Positions 17,690 through 25,491 of a stretch of 64,000 nucleotides of DNA are shown here, one piece after another. The position numbers were made by a program, and so were the translations under genes. This stretch comes from Streptomyces guryensis (GTDB lineage Bacteria; Actinomycetota; Actinomycetes; Streptomycetales; Streptomycetaceae). Below the pieces are notes generated by a model. It worked only from the letters and a program-made list of their open reading frames with translations. It was not told the DNA's origin and ran no database searches. The first letter of the stretch is position 1. Every line of letters starts with the position of its first letter. Where the stretch lies: the NCBI RefSeq assembly GCF_021261325.1, contig NZ_JAJSBI010000027.1, forward strand, positions 62,001 through 126,000, in the 5' to 3' direction.

Positions 17690-18369
17690 GCCCCTACCCC
17701 CTCGGTCGCCTCGACGAGATCGCTCTCCAGGATCCTCGGATCGGCGCCCGCCGCCTCTGCCACGTCCCGGTAGTACGGCAACCAGTCGGCGCCCTCGGGG
17801 ACGTGACCGCCGCCGGCCATGAGGCCCCGGGTGAACTCGGCGTCGTCCAGGGTGGCCGGGAGGTCCCCGGTTGTTGCGCGCAGCCACATCTGGATCTCCA
17901 GCTCCTCGTCGTCGGCGACCACGCCGATCACGGGCAGCGGTGGTGGGGTCTCGCGCGACCCCATGTAGATCCAGACGACGCCGTTGCGTTCCCGCACCGA
18001 GTAGGCCTTGGCTCGCACACGGGTGGGCACGCGTCTTCCCGCACTGCTGGGAATGTCGGTGACGCGGCCCTGCACGTCGAACATCCAGCCGTGGTAGGAG
18101 CAGCGCAGCCCGCCGTTATCGATGCGGCCGGAGAACAGGGAGGCACAGCGGTGCGGACAGCGGTGGTCGAAGATGCCCATCCGGCCGCCGCTGTCGCGGA
18201 AGCCGACGAGGCGCTCGCCCAGCGCCATCAGGCGGATCGGGGCACCATCGGCCTCGAACTCGGAGGACCGGGCTATCGGCAGCCAGAACTGGCGGAAGAA
18301 CTCTCCGGTCGGACTGCCGGGGCCGACTTGCGTCAGCTTGGCGAAGGGGTCGGTCATGGAGCGATCCAT
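17686..18369 (-). CDS. Rieske [2Fe-2S] domain protein, short form
   Basis: 227 aa from the ATG at 18369 (18393 and 18357 are alternatives). The opening KLTQVGPGSPTGEFFRQFWL resembles phthalate-dioxygenase-type oxygenases. The Rieske ligands are Cys71-x-His73 (CPHRCAS) and Cys90-x2-His93 (CSYHGWMF). Full oxygenases continue for a further 200 residues with a mononuclear iron domain. This protein instead ends after about 80 residues (VVADDEELEIQMWLRATTGD ... SDLVEATEGVGA) without the D-x2-H-x4-H site. Its stop overlaps the start of the M24-fold gene by four bases, so the short form is probably the natural length. It might transfer electrons to the large Rieske enzyme, or be a reduced relic. Confidence 0.78.
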   Translation of the reverse strand: MDRSMTDPFAKLTQVGPGSPTGEFFRQFWLPIARSSEFEADGAPIRLMALGERLVGFRDSGGRMGIFDHRCPHRCASLFSGRIDNGGLRCSYHGWMFDVQGRVTDIPSSAGRRVPTRVRAKAYSVRERNGVVWIYMGSRETPPPLPVIGVVADDEELEIQMWLRATTGDLPATLDDAEFTRGLMAGGGHVPEGADWLPYYRDVAEAAGADPRILESDLVEATEGVGA

Positions 18370-18398
18370 CTCTGTACGAGGTCGATGGTTCATCCGGA

Positions 18399-18752
18399 TC
18401 ACCAGGCGCGTGCGGGCCCGAGCAGGTTCATCCCGTCCAGCGGATACAGGTCGCTGACCTCTGGTGTGGCCCATCCGAGGTCGACCGGGTGAGTGACCTC
18501 GGCGAAGGTCAGGGCGAGCTCGAAGAGGGCCTGCTCCCGCGGGGGCATGTCGTCGAGGGGGAAGGCGTTCAGATGGTTCACCACCGCTTCGATACGGGGA
18601 AGCATTACGGCGCACAGGTCACGCAGCTCCTCGATGTCGGCAGCGGCCATCGCCTCCATCCGCTCCTGTGCGTCGCGCAGGCGCCACCGCTCCAGGAAGC
18701 GCTCCAGGTCGGCAAATCCTTCGGGAAGTCCGGCTTCTGCGGAGAGCTCCAT
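18399..18752 (-). CDS. Small protein of a Rieske oxygenase operon, unknown function
   Basis: 117 aa, acidic and mostly helical by eye (ADLERFLERWRLRDAQERME, AAADIEELRDLCAVMLPRIE). It has no Cys-rich or catalytic motif. The ATG overlaps the stop of the Rieske oxygenase (TGATG), so it is translationally coupled to it, and the short Rieske gene follows within 30 bp. The position suggests a small subunit or assembly partner of the oxygenase, but it does not resemble the beta subunits of ring-hydroxylating dioxygenases that I know (about 170 aa, cone-shaped NTF2-like fold). I do not recognise the family. Confidence 0.7.
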   Translation of the reverse strand: MELSAEAGLPEGFADLERFLERWRLRDAQERMEAMAAADIEELRDLCAVMLPRIEAVVNHLNAFPLDDMPPREQALFELALTFAEVTHPVDLGWATPEVSDLYPLDGMNLLGPARAW

Positions 18753-19984
18753 CACTTGGCTCCGATCAGTTCGTCGATGAGTCCGTAGCGGTGCTGGAGC
18801 GCGAACTCCTGCAGGGAGAGGTACAGGTCGCTGATGGCACCCGACTCGAGGCCGCGCTGCACGTCCTCCATGGCGGCCAGGTCCTCCCGGGACACCGTGT
18901 ACTGCAGGGCCCGGCTGTACGCCTGGGCCAGGCGGTCGCCGGCGTGCCGGGCCTTGCGGCCATAGACGTCGAAGACGACGCGGGAGTGGTTGCGGTCGAT
19001 CGGCCAGACCGTGACGGTGCTGTACCAGTGCGAGCCGTTGAGGATGGCCACGTTGGGGAACTGCCACACGATGTCGAAGAACCAGGGGTGGTAGCGGGTG
19101 CGGTTCACCGCCGGCGGCAGCATGGAGAAGTCGGTCTCGACCGCCGGTGTCTGCTTGTACCCGAGGTCGTACAGGGCACCCTCGACGGGCGGGCTGACGT
19201 AGTCGGGGTTGGAGGGGTTGCTGGAGCGGATGTGGCGGTCGTACATGTCGACCACGGGCTTGTGCCGCATCGGATTGCTCTTGCCGGCCAGCTTCGGCTG
19301 GGTGCGCCGATGCAGGAAGACGGTGTGGTACCCCTCCGAGAATGCGTCCATGGCGATGTTCCAGTTGGCCCGGACGTCGATGGACCAGCAGCTGACCTTC
19401 TCCATCTCGCTGTAGTAGCCGTCGAAGCCCTCGGCGAGCTCCCCCAGCCAGCTGTCGAGCGGCTCGGGGTTGTCACTGAAGTTGGCGTAGATGAGGCCGG
19501 ACCGGACCTCGACGCGGATCGGCACCAGTCCGAGACGGGACTTGTCGACGGAGCGGAACTGCTTCTCGTCCGGCACCGAGCGCAGTGATCCGTCACCGGT
19601 GTACGACCAGCCGTGGAGCCAGCAGGTGTGCGCGGACGACGTCCCCTCGGCGAAACCGCAGGCCGTGGGGATCACCTTCTTGCCGCGGTGGCGGCACACG
19701 TTGTGGAACGCACGCACCTGCCCGTCCCGGCCCCGCTGGACCAGTACCGAGATGTTGAAGGTGGGCACGTCCAGGACGTAGTAACTCCCCGGCTTGGGAA
19801 GGTCGTTGACGTTTCCGACCAGGAACCAGGACGGACGGAAGACCTTCTCGACGACTGCGTCGTGGTACTCCTGCGTCAATTTGTCCTTGACGGACACGAC
19901 GTCACGCAGGCCGGCGAACGGGTTGGGCGGGGACGGGGTCCCGCCGGTGAGTGGGGAAGCAGGGCTGACAGCGGCTTCAGACAT
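18752..19984 (-). CDS. Rieske non-heme iron oxygenase, alpha subunit type
   Basis: 410 aa. Rieske cluster ligands are Cys97-x-His99 (NVCRHRGKK) and Cys121-x2-His124 (TCWLHGWSY). The mononuclear iron site is visible in NWNIAMDAFSEGYHTVFLH, with Asp213 bridging and His220 and His225 as ligands. These enzymes dihydroxylate or demethylate aromatic and related substrates in the cytoplasm with electrons from a reductase, which is not encoded in this window. A GGAG precedes the ATG. The gene heads the operon Rieske - 117 aa - short Rieske - M24-fold - aldehyde dehydrogenase. It is transcribed divergently from the intact carotenoid oxygenase across a shared control region with operators C and D. Confidence 0.9.
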   Translation of the reverse strand: MSEAAVSPASPLTGGTPSPPNPFAGLRDVVSVKDKLTQEYHDAVVEKVFRPSWFLVGNVNDLPKPGSYYVLDVPTFNISVLVQRGRDGQVRAFHNVCRHRGKKVIPTACGFAEGTSSAHTCWLHGWSYTGDGSLRSVPDEKQFRSVDKSRLGLVPIRVEVRSGLIYANFSDNPEPLDSWLGELAEGFDGYYSEMEKVSCWSIDVRANWNIAMDAFSEGYHTVFLHRRTQPKLAGKSNPMRHKPVVDMYDRHIRSSNPSNPDYVSPPVEGALYDLGYKQTPAVETDFSMLPPAVNRTRYHPWFFDIVWQFPNVAILNGSHWYSTVTVWPIDRNHSRVVFDVYGRKARHAGDRLAQAYSRALQYTVSREDLAAMEDVQRGLESGAISDLYLSLQEFALQHRYGLIDELIGAK

Positions 19985-20000
19985 ATGATCTCCATAAGTT

Positions 20001-20055
20001 AGGACGCTAGTCCTGTAACATGGGACCGTATGGGAAGGGGGGGGCCGCCTGGCAA
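20001..20055 (-). promoter_or_regulatory. Promoter region and operator (site C) of the Rieske operon
   Basis: The plus strand shows AGGACGCTAGTCCT (20001-20014, a 5-4-5 dyad) running into TCCTGTAACATGGGA (20011-20025), a degenerate copy of the island 15-mer. On the minus strand TACGGT (20030-20025) fits a -10, with TTGCCA (20055-20050) 19 bases before it as a weak -35. Confidence 0.5.
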
Positions 20056-20165
20056 GCGAAGTGGCCTGGGACGCCTTTTCCTGCAGGCAGGTTGACTTCG
20101 CCTGGCATCTGGATGGCGCTCCGGCCCGACTTGACCTCTTCGTGATGCGGTTATACGGTCCCCAT
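20020..20165. repeat. Inverted repeat framing the divergent promoter region
   Basis: ATGGGACCGTAT (20020-20031) and ATACGGTCCCCAT (20153-20165) are inverted copies differing by one base. Each carries the TACGGT that can serve as -10 for the gene it faces, so the two divergent promoters are mirror images. Confidence 0.65.
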
Positions 20166-20205
20166 AGTGTCCTAAGTTTACAGATTTAATTCCTGACTAT
20201 CAGGA
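20131..20205 (+). promoter_or_regulatory. Promoter and operator (site D) of the carotenoid oxygenase gene
   Basis: -35 TTGACC (20131-20136), a 17-base spacer and -10 TACGGT (20154-20159). The best copy of the island dyad, TCCTGACTATCAGGA (20191-20205, six-base arms), lies about 25 bases after the predicted transcription start. A further GTGTCCTAA half site is at 20167-20175. Binding there would block elongation. Confidence 0.65.
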
Positions 20206-20236
20206 CACCTCAGGTGCATGACAAGGAGGACCATCC

Positions 20237-21676
20237 ATGTGGGACCCCAGCAACATGTTTCTCAACGGGCCGTACGCACCCTGGCGCGAGGAGGGCGAGG
20301 CCTTCGACCTGGAGATCGAGGGCCGGCTCCCCGACGGGCTGAGCGGTGCCCTGTTCCGGGTCGGCCCCAGCCCGCTCCACCGCCCGGAGAATCCGAGCAG
20401 GTATCACTGGTTCGACGGCGACGGCATGGTCCACGCCATCTTCCTGCGTGACGGCCGGGCGACCTACCGCAACCGCTACGTGCAGACCGCGGGCCTGAAG
20501 GAAGAGATGGAGCTGGGCCGGGCGATCTACGGCGGTTTCATGAACGGCAGGGACACCCCCCTGCCGTCCGGCAAGTTCCCGAACAACCCCGCCAACACGC
20601 ACGTGCAGCTGTACGGCAGCCGTCTGCTGGCCTTCTGTGAGGGCTACCCTCCGCGCGAATTGCGACCGGACACCCTGGAGACGGTCAGCGAGCAGTACAA
20701 CTTCCGCGGCGGAGTCGTCGGTCCCCTGACCGCGCACCACAAGGTCGATCCGACGAACGGCGACTTCCTCACCTTCGGCAACATGGACGGCGCGGTCACG
20801 TGGTACCGGGCCGACCGCGACGGGAACATCCTCGACCGTCACTCGGTCGACCTGGGGTTCCCCGCCCTCACTCATGACTACGCCGTAACCACCGATTACG
20901 CGATCTGGCTGGTCAGCCCGGCAACGGCACGCTTCGAGCGCATCCTCAACGGTCAGCCTTCGACGGTCTGGGAGCCGGAGAAGCTGGACACATGTCGGTG
21001 GGCCGTCCTGCATCGCAGGACAGGCGAGGTGACGTGGATAGAAGCCTCCGACGCCTTCTCCGCGTCACACTTCCTCAACGCCTACCAGGACGGCACGAAG
21101 ATCATCGTCGACGGGCACCGCGTCGGCCAGTTCGGTCCCACCCTGAAGGACCTGGAGTCACCGCCGCCCGGCGGGGACTGGAACTGGTGGTTCAAGGAGA
21201 TCATCACCACCCCCTGGCGCTGGGAACTCGACCTCGCCACGGGGAAGAGCAGGGACATTGAGGTCACCGATATCCAGGGAGAGTTCCCCCGGATCAACGA
21301 TCAGCGAGCCGGGCTGTCCCACCAGTACGGCTACTACACGACGACACGCGGAGCCGGCGACTGGTTCACCGACGGCCTGGCCAAGCACGACTACCGCACG
21401 GGCGAGACGTCGATCCAGACACTCGACGGTGTCCTGACCTCCCCGGGCGAGCCCGTCTTCGTGCCCCGCCCCGGCGCCCAGGCCGAGGACGACGGCTGGC
21501 TGCTGTCGATCTGGTGGGACCCGACCACCGACCGCAGCGAGGTCATCGTCCAGGAAGCCCAGGACTTCACGGGCACGCCCATCGCCCGGATCAAGCTCAA
21601 CCACCGGGTCCCCCTGGGCTTCCACGGCAGCTGGTCCGACGCAGCCGAGCTCGACGCCGCGGTGCGCGGCGCCTGA
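20237..21676 (+). CDS. Carotenoid oxygenase (RPE65) family protein
   Basis: 479 aa, full length for the family. The four iron-binding His are His167 (LTAHHKVDPTNGD), His213 (LTHDYAVTTDYAIW), His278 (SASHFLNAY) and His463 (GFHGSW). A GGAGG lies 7 bases before the ATG. The enzyme should cleave a C=C bond with O2 to give two carbonyl products. Bacterial relatives act on apocarotenoids, lignostilbenes, resveratrol or isoeugenol. There are no carotenoid genes nearby, and aromatic aldehyde dehydrogenases and ring-processing enzymes flank it, so an aromatic alkene is the more likely substrate. It is divergent from the Rieske operon and a paralogue of the broken gene at 1-1016. Confidence 0.9.
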   Translation: MWDPSNMFLNGPYAPWREEGEAFDLEIEGRLPDGLSGALFRVGPSPLHRPENPSRYHWFDGDGMVHAIFLRDGRATYRNRYVQTAGLKEEMELGRAIYGGFMNGRDTPLPSGKFPNNPANTHVQLYGSRLLAFCEGYPPRELRPDTLETVSEQYNFRGGVVGPLTAHHKVDPTNGDFLTFGNMDGAVTWYRADRDGNILDRHSVDLGFPALTHDYAVTTDYAIWLVSPATARFERILNGQPSTVWEPEKLDTCRWAVLHRRTGEVTWIEASDAFSASHFLNAYQDGTKIIVDGHRVGQFGPTLKDLESPPPGGDWNWWFKEIITTPWRWELDLATGKSRDIEVTDIQGEFPRINDQRAGLSHQYGYYTTTRGAGDWFTDGLAKHDYRTGETSIQTLDGVLTSPGEPVFVPRPGAQAEDDGWLLSIWWDPTTDRSEVIVQEAQDFTGTPIARIKLNHRVPLGFHGSWSDAAELDAAVRGA

Positions 21677-21693
21677 GTCATCGGTGATCCCTC

Positions 21694-21723
21694 GCCGGCG
21701 GGGTGCTACGGCTCCCCGCCGGC
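21694..21723 (+). terminator. Hairpin terminator after the carotenoid oxygenase gene
   Basis: A perfect 10-bp stem GCCGGCGGGG / CCCCGCCGGC with a 10-base loop, 18 bp past the stop codon. There is no U tract, which is usual in Streptomyces. Confidence 0.65.
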
Positions 21724-22195
21724 CATCGCATGCCCGCACCCCGGTGCGCAGGGCACGCCAGGAAGCGGACGGACTTGCCCTCAGTCGCCTTCGTCTGAAG
21801 TGGCGCCGAACTGAGCATGGTCCTGGGATACGACGACGACCTGGCCCAGGGTGGCCGAGCAGCGCCGGTCCCGTGAACAGGAGCAGGGTGGCTGCGGGGC
21901 ACAACGGGTGGCCCCTGCGGGGCACCGGAGGGGCTGCGAATGCCTGTCGTAGCGCTGTGATCTGAGGGTGAGGAAGCGTCGTTCGCCGGGCCGCGAGGCA
22001 GCCGATCCCGACGACGAGAACCACCCGTCAGACAGTCCTGCGGGCGAGTCGCTGGGCCGCGCCACCGTTACCTGACTCTCTGTCAGTTCTCGTATTCCTC
22101 TCCCGGGTCTCCCAGTTGGGTGGGTGAGAGTCGGGCTCTGTTCGCGATCAGCCCTATGCAGCCGCCCCCCATGTCCCGTCTCGCCTGAGGAAGCC
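21724..22195. other. Stretch of about 470 bp with no supported gene
   Basis: Several open frames run through on the minus strand but none has a recognisable motif. It lies between a terminator and glycosyltransferase debris and probably marks the right edge of the catabolic island. Confidence 0.4.
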
Positions 22196-22399
22196 ATGTC
22201 ACCCACCCCCCACAGCACGGCTTTCACGCACAGCCCCGGCCGGACCGTCGCCTTCCAACCCCCTGGCGGGGCCGCCCACGCCGGCTCCGGGACGGCGAGC
22301 GTGGAGATCGTCGTGCCCGTCCACAACGAGGAACGCGCTCTGCCGGGCTGCCTGCGTACCCTGCACACACGGCTGACCGAGGGCCACCGAGACTTCTGA
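22196..22399 (+). pseudogene. Family 2 glycosyltransferase, N-terminal fragment
   Basis: 67 aa. After an unrelated-looking leader it contains VEIVVPVHNEERALPGCLRT, the nucleotide-binding start of a GT2 (dolichyl-phosphate-mannose synthase type) enzyme. It stops about 30 residues into the domain (HTRLTEGHRDF). The remainder, with the DxD motif, is missing. In Streptomyces such a gene often precedes a GT39-type gene, and a GT39 fragment indeed follows. Confidence 0.65.
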
Positions 22400-22418
22400 C
22401 GAGAGCTGATTCCCTTCC

Positions 22419-22771
22419 ATGAACGAGTCCCACCGGACCCTGTCCGTCACGCCGGTGTCTGACGGTCCCTCGGAAACTCCTCCTCGCTCCCTGCCCGCCT
22501 GGGCGGCGCCGGCCGCTCCCGGCGCCATCCTGCTCGTCGCAGCCACGGCTGGGCGCCCGGTTCGTTGGGCTGGGGCAACAGCTACTACTCCGCGGCCGTG
22601 AAGTCGATGGGGAAGAGCTGGACCTACTTCCTCTTCGGCTCCTACGACCCGGCCGGGGTCGTCACTGTCGACAAGCCGCCCGCCGCGCTGTGGCCCCAGG
22701 TCATCAGCAGCAAGATCTTCGGGCTGCACGGGTGGGCCGCTGCCGTCGCGGTCGAGTCGGGAGTGGTGTAG
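22419..22771 (+). pseudogene. GT39/ArnT-type mannosyltransferase, N-terminal fragment with frameshift
   Basis: MNESHRTLSVTPVSDG ... PAAPGAILLVAATAG starts the first membrane helix. Near 22540 the homology shifts frame and continues APGSLGWGNSYYSAAVKSMG, then FLFGSYDPAGVVTVDKPPAA and WPQVISSKIFGLHGW, the periplasmic loop of polyprenol-phosphate-mannose glycosyltransferases. It ends abruptly at a stop after AAVAVESGVV. Perhaps 100 of more than 600 residues remain. With the GT2 fragment this is clear gene debris. Confidence 0.7.
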
Positions 22772-22878
22772 CCGACCTGACGGCGGTCGCGCCGCGTGCA
22801 TGAGGGTGTGCCGACCGGTCCGCGTGCCTCTTCAGGTGTGGTGTGGCGCACGCAGCGCGCGGGGTACACGCCGGGGAG

Positions 22879-23352
22879 TCATGCGGACTCGTCCTGCGGC
22901 AACGGTCGGCTGTTGATCGCGTCGGTGATGGCGTAGGCGATACGGACGAAGGACTCTGCCTGCTGCGCCGACAGGTCCCGCGCGGAGGTCTCCTCCAAGG
23001 CGCGCCACATGGCGGAGATGGGCTCACGCAGGGCGCGGCCCTCGTCGGTGAGGTGGACGACCATGACCCGCCGGTCGTGTTCCGCCGGCTCGCGGATGAG
23101 CAGGCCGGCGTCCTGCATGCGGCGGAGCGACTTGGAGACGGTGGAGTGGTCCAGACCGACGCTGTCGAGCAGTTCGGACTGGGTCTGGCCGTCCCGGTCG
23201 AGGAGTTGCATCAGCAGCAGTTCCTGTCCGGGATGCAGGTTCATCTCGCGAAGCATGGCGGCGGCGCGGGCCCGGTGAGCGCGGGCGAGCTGGAAGATCG
23301 CGTAGCTCATCGGCCCCTCGCCGGCCGTGCTGGGTGTGCTGGTTGTGGGCAT
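22879..23352 (-). CDS. MarR family transcriptional regulator
   Basis: 157 aa. The winged helix is clear: LHPGQELLLMQLLDRDGQTQ, then SELLDSVGLDHSTVSKSLRR as helix-turn-helix, and the wing REPAEHDRRVMVVHLTDEG with the conserved D-x-R. The terminal helices form the dimer interface. It is last in a minus-strand operon, 11 bp after the Old Yellow Enzyme gene. A MarR protein beside a quinone reductase and an ene-reductase usually senses electrophiles or quinones and represses its own operon; the candidate operators are upstream of the first gene at 25464-25491. Confidence 0.87.
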   Translation of the reverse strand: MPTTSTPSTAGEGPMSYAIFQLARAHRARAAAMLREMNLHPGQELLLMQLLDRDGQTQSELLDSVGLDHSTVSKSLRRMQDAGLLIREPAEHDRRVMVVHLTDEGRALREPISAMWRALEETSARDLSAQQAESFVRIAYAITDAINSRPLPQDESA

Positions 23353-23363
23353 GGTTCGGTTCC

Positions 23364-24425
23364 TCAGACGGTGTAGGTGGGGTAGTCGGTGTAGCCGGCC
23401 ACTCCGCCGCCGTAGAAGGTCGCCGGGTCGGGGGTGTTCAGCGGCGCGTCAGAGCGTAGCCGCTCGACCAGGTCCGGGTTGGCGAGCGCGAGGGCGCCGA
23501 CGGAGACGAGGTCGGCCGTACCGTCGTCGATGTCCATGGCGCGGGCGGGCAGGTCGGCGCCGGCCCGGTTGAGGATCAGCGTGGTCGGCCACAGCGCGCG
23601 CAGGGTACCCAGCAGCTTCTCGTCGCCCGCGTGGAGGACGTGGAGGTAGGCGAGGCCGAGCGGGCTCAGGGCGCGCACGAGAGCCGGATACAGCTCGGCG
23701 GTGTCGGACTCGGCGATGTCGTTGTAGGTGTTGCCGGGGGAGATGCGCAGACCGGTGCGGTCGGCACCGATTTCGTCGGCCACGGCAGCGGCGACCTCGA
23801 CGGTGAAGCGGATTCGGTTGTCGAGGGAGCCTCCGTAGCGGTCGGTGCGCTGGTTGGTGCTGTCGGACAGGAACTGGTGCACCAGGTAGCCGTTGGCGCC
23901 GTGGATCTCCACGCCGTCCGCGCCTGCCGCGACGGCGGCCGCTGCGGCGCGGCGGAAGTCCTGGACGGTCGCTTCGACCTCCTGCGTCGACAGCGCCCGC
24001 GGTGTCGGCATCTCCTGAGGTCCGGACGCGGTGAACATCAGGCCCTGCGGGCGGATCGCCGAAGGGGCGACCGGCTGGCGCCCGTGGGGGGTGTTGTCGG
24101 GGTGGGCGATGCGGCCGGTGTGCATCAGCTGGATGACGATCCGGCCGTCGGCCGCGTGCACGGCGTCGGTGACCTTGCGCCACCCTGCAACCTGTTCGTC
24201 GTTGTGCATGCCGGGGGTGAGGAGGTATCCCTGGCCGTCGGCGGAGGGCTGGGTTCCCTCGGTGATGATGAGAGCGTGCGAGGCCCTCTGGGCGTAGTAC
24301 TCGGCGTTCAGTTCGGTGGGGACGCCTTCAGGTGTGGAGCGGTCACGCGTCATGGGGGCCATGACCAGGCGGTGCGGGAGGGAAATGGCGCCGACGGTGG
24401 TCGGTGCCCACAGGGCGTTCAGCAT
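23364..24425 (-). CDS. Alkene reductase, Old Yellow Enzyme family
   Basis: 353 aa, standard length. It is an FMN-dependent TIM barrel. The active-site pair His175/Asn178 and proton donor Tyr180 are in EIHGANGYLVHQFLSDSTN, followed by QRTDRYGGSLDNR. VMAPMTRDRSTPEGVPTELN at the start contacts FMN. These enzymes reduce activated C=C bonds of enones, quinones or nitro compounds with NAD(P)H. It is the middle gene of quinone oxidoreductase - OYE - MarR, 83 bp behind the first gene. It may detoxify unsaturated aldehydes or quinones. The natural substrate is unknown. Confidence 0.9.
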   Translation of the reverse strand: MLNALWAPTTVGAISLPHRLVMAPMTRDRSTPEGVPTELNAEYYAQRASHALIITEGTQPSADGQGYLLTPGMHNDEQVAGWRKVTDAVHAADGRIVIQLMHTGRIAHPDNTPHGRQPVAPSAIRPQGLMFTASGPQEMPTPRALSTQEVEATVQDFRRAAAAAVAAGADGVEIHGANGYLVHQFLSDSTNQRTDRYGGSLDNRIRFTVEVAAAVADEIGADRTGLRISPGNTYNDIAESDTAELYPALVRALSPLGLAYLHVLHAGDEKLLGTLRALWPTTLILNRAGADLPARAMDIDDGTADLVSVGALALANPDLVERLRSDAPLNTPDPATFYGGGVAGYTDYPTYTV

Positions 24426-24508
24426 GAATGGTCCTTCTGTCTATGAGGCGATGAACAGGGGTGATCGGAAAGGCAGGGAGTCCGGGGCGGAAGGCGAGGC
24501 GGGCGTGG

Positions 24509-25414
24509 TCAGCCGAGGGTGAGGACGAGCTTGCCCCGCACGTGCCCGGTGTCGCTGACCTGCTGGGCCGTGGCCGCCTGGTCGAGTGGGTAGGCGGTGA
24601 CGGTGGTGAGAAGCTTGCCGGCCGCGGCATCCTGCGCCAGGGCGGCCAGGCGGGCGGTCGAGCGTTCCTGGGACCCCTGGGAGAAGGCGATGCCCAGCCG
24701 GCGCGCACCGAAGTCGGCGATGGTGACGATGCGGTCGGTGCCGCCCCGCAGGGCGATGGAGTCCTCCAGGGCTCCTTTCCCTGCGAGGTCGAACACCGCG
24801 TCCACGCCGGCGGGGGCCAGCGCCCGCACCCGCTCGACCAGGCCTTCGCCGTACACGGTCGCGCCGGCGCCGAGCGAGGTGAGGTAGTCCTGGTTGGAGG
24901 GGCCCGCGGTGGCGATCACGCGTGCTCCGCGGGCCGTGGCGAGCTGGACCGCAAGGGTTCCGACCGCTCCGGACGCGCCGTGCATCAGCACCGTCTCCCC
25001 GGCGCCGACGTCCAGCACGTTCAGGACCCGCTCGGCCGTCTCGCCCGCCACCGGCAGCGCGACCGCGTGCTGCCAGTCGAGGCCCGCGGGCTTGGCGGCC
25101 ACGGTGGTGGCGAGCGCGTACTCGGCGTATGAGCCGGTGTCCGACCAGCCCAGCACCTCGTCGCCCACCTGCATGTTCCGCACACCCTCACCCACGGCGT
25201 CCACCACACCGGCGAGCTCGTGACCGGGAACGGAGGGGAGCGGTGTGGGGAACACGGCCTCCAGCGCCCCGGAGCGGATCTTGCCGTCCAGCGCGTTCAC
25301 CCCGGCCGCCTTCACCCGGACCCGGACCTGCCCGGGGCCGGGCCGCGGAACCTCGATGTCCGCCTCCCGCAGCACTTCTGTGCCTCCGAACCGGTCGAAC
25401 AGGATGGCTTTCAT
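24509..25414 (-). CDS. Zinc-independent quinone oxidoreductase / medium-chain NADP oxidoreductase
   Basis: 301 aa from MKAILFDRFGG, whose ATG at 25414 has GAGGAG upstream. The GroES-like part (GQVRVRVKAAGVNALDGKIR, VPGHELAGVVDAVGEGV) is followed by a Rossmann domain with HGASGAVGTLAVQLA (GASGAVG at 146-152). No structural zinc Cys cluster is present, which places it with quinone oxidoreductases (QOR/zeta-crystallin type). It is the first gene of the operon with the Old Yellow Enzyme and MarR. Its probable role is NADPH-dependent reduction of quinones or enones. Confidence 0.87.
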   Translation of the reverse strand: MKAILFDRFGGTEVLREADIEVPRPGPGQVRVRVKAAGVNALDGKIRSGALEAVFPTPLPSVPGHELAGVVDAVGEGVRNMQVGDEVLGWSDTGSYAEYALATTVAAKPAGLDWQHAVALPVAGETAERVLNVLDVGAGETVLMHGASGAVGTLAVQLATARGARVIATAGPSNQDYLTSLGAGATVYGEGLVERVRALAPAGVDAVFDLAGKGALEDSIALRGGTDRIVTIADFGARRLGIAFSQGSQERSTARLAALAQDAAAGKLLTTVTAYPLDQAATAQQVSDTGHVRGKLVLTLG

Positions 25415-25463
25415 GACTGCTCCTCTCGTGCCACCGCCCATTTAGGTGGCTGGACACATGAAT

Positions 25464-25491
25464 ACGCTAACAGTAAACGTGTGGCTAGCCA
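25464..25491. promoter_or_regulatory. Candidate MarR operators upstream of the quinone reductase operon
   Basis: TGGCTAGCCA (25482-25491) is a perfect 10-bp palindrome. ACGCTAACAGTAAACGT (25464-25480) is an imperfect dyad with 6 of 8 pairs. Both lie 50-77 bp before the start of the quinone reductase gene, where a promoter would be. Confidence 0.5.
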
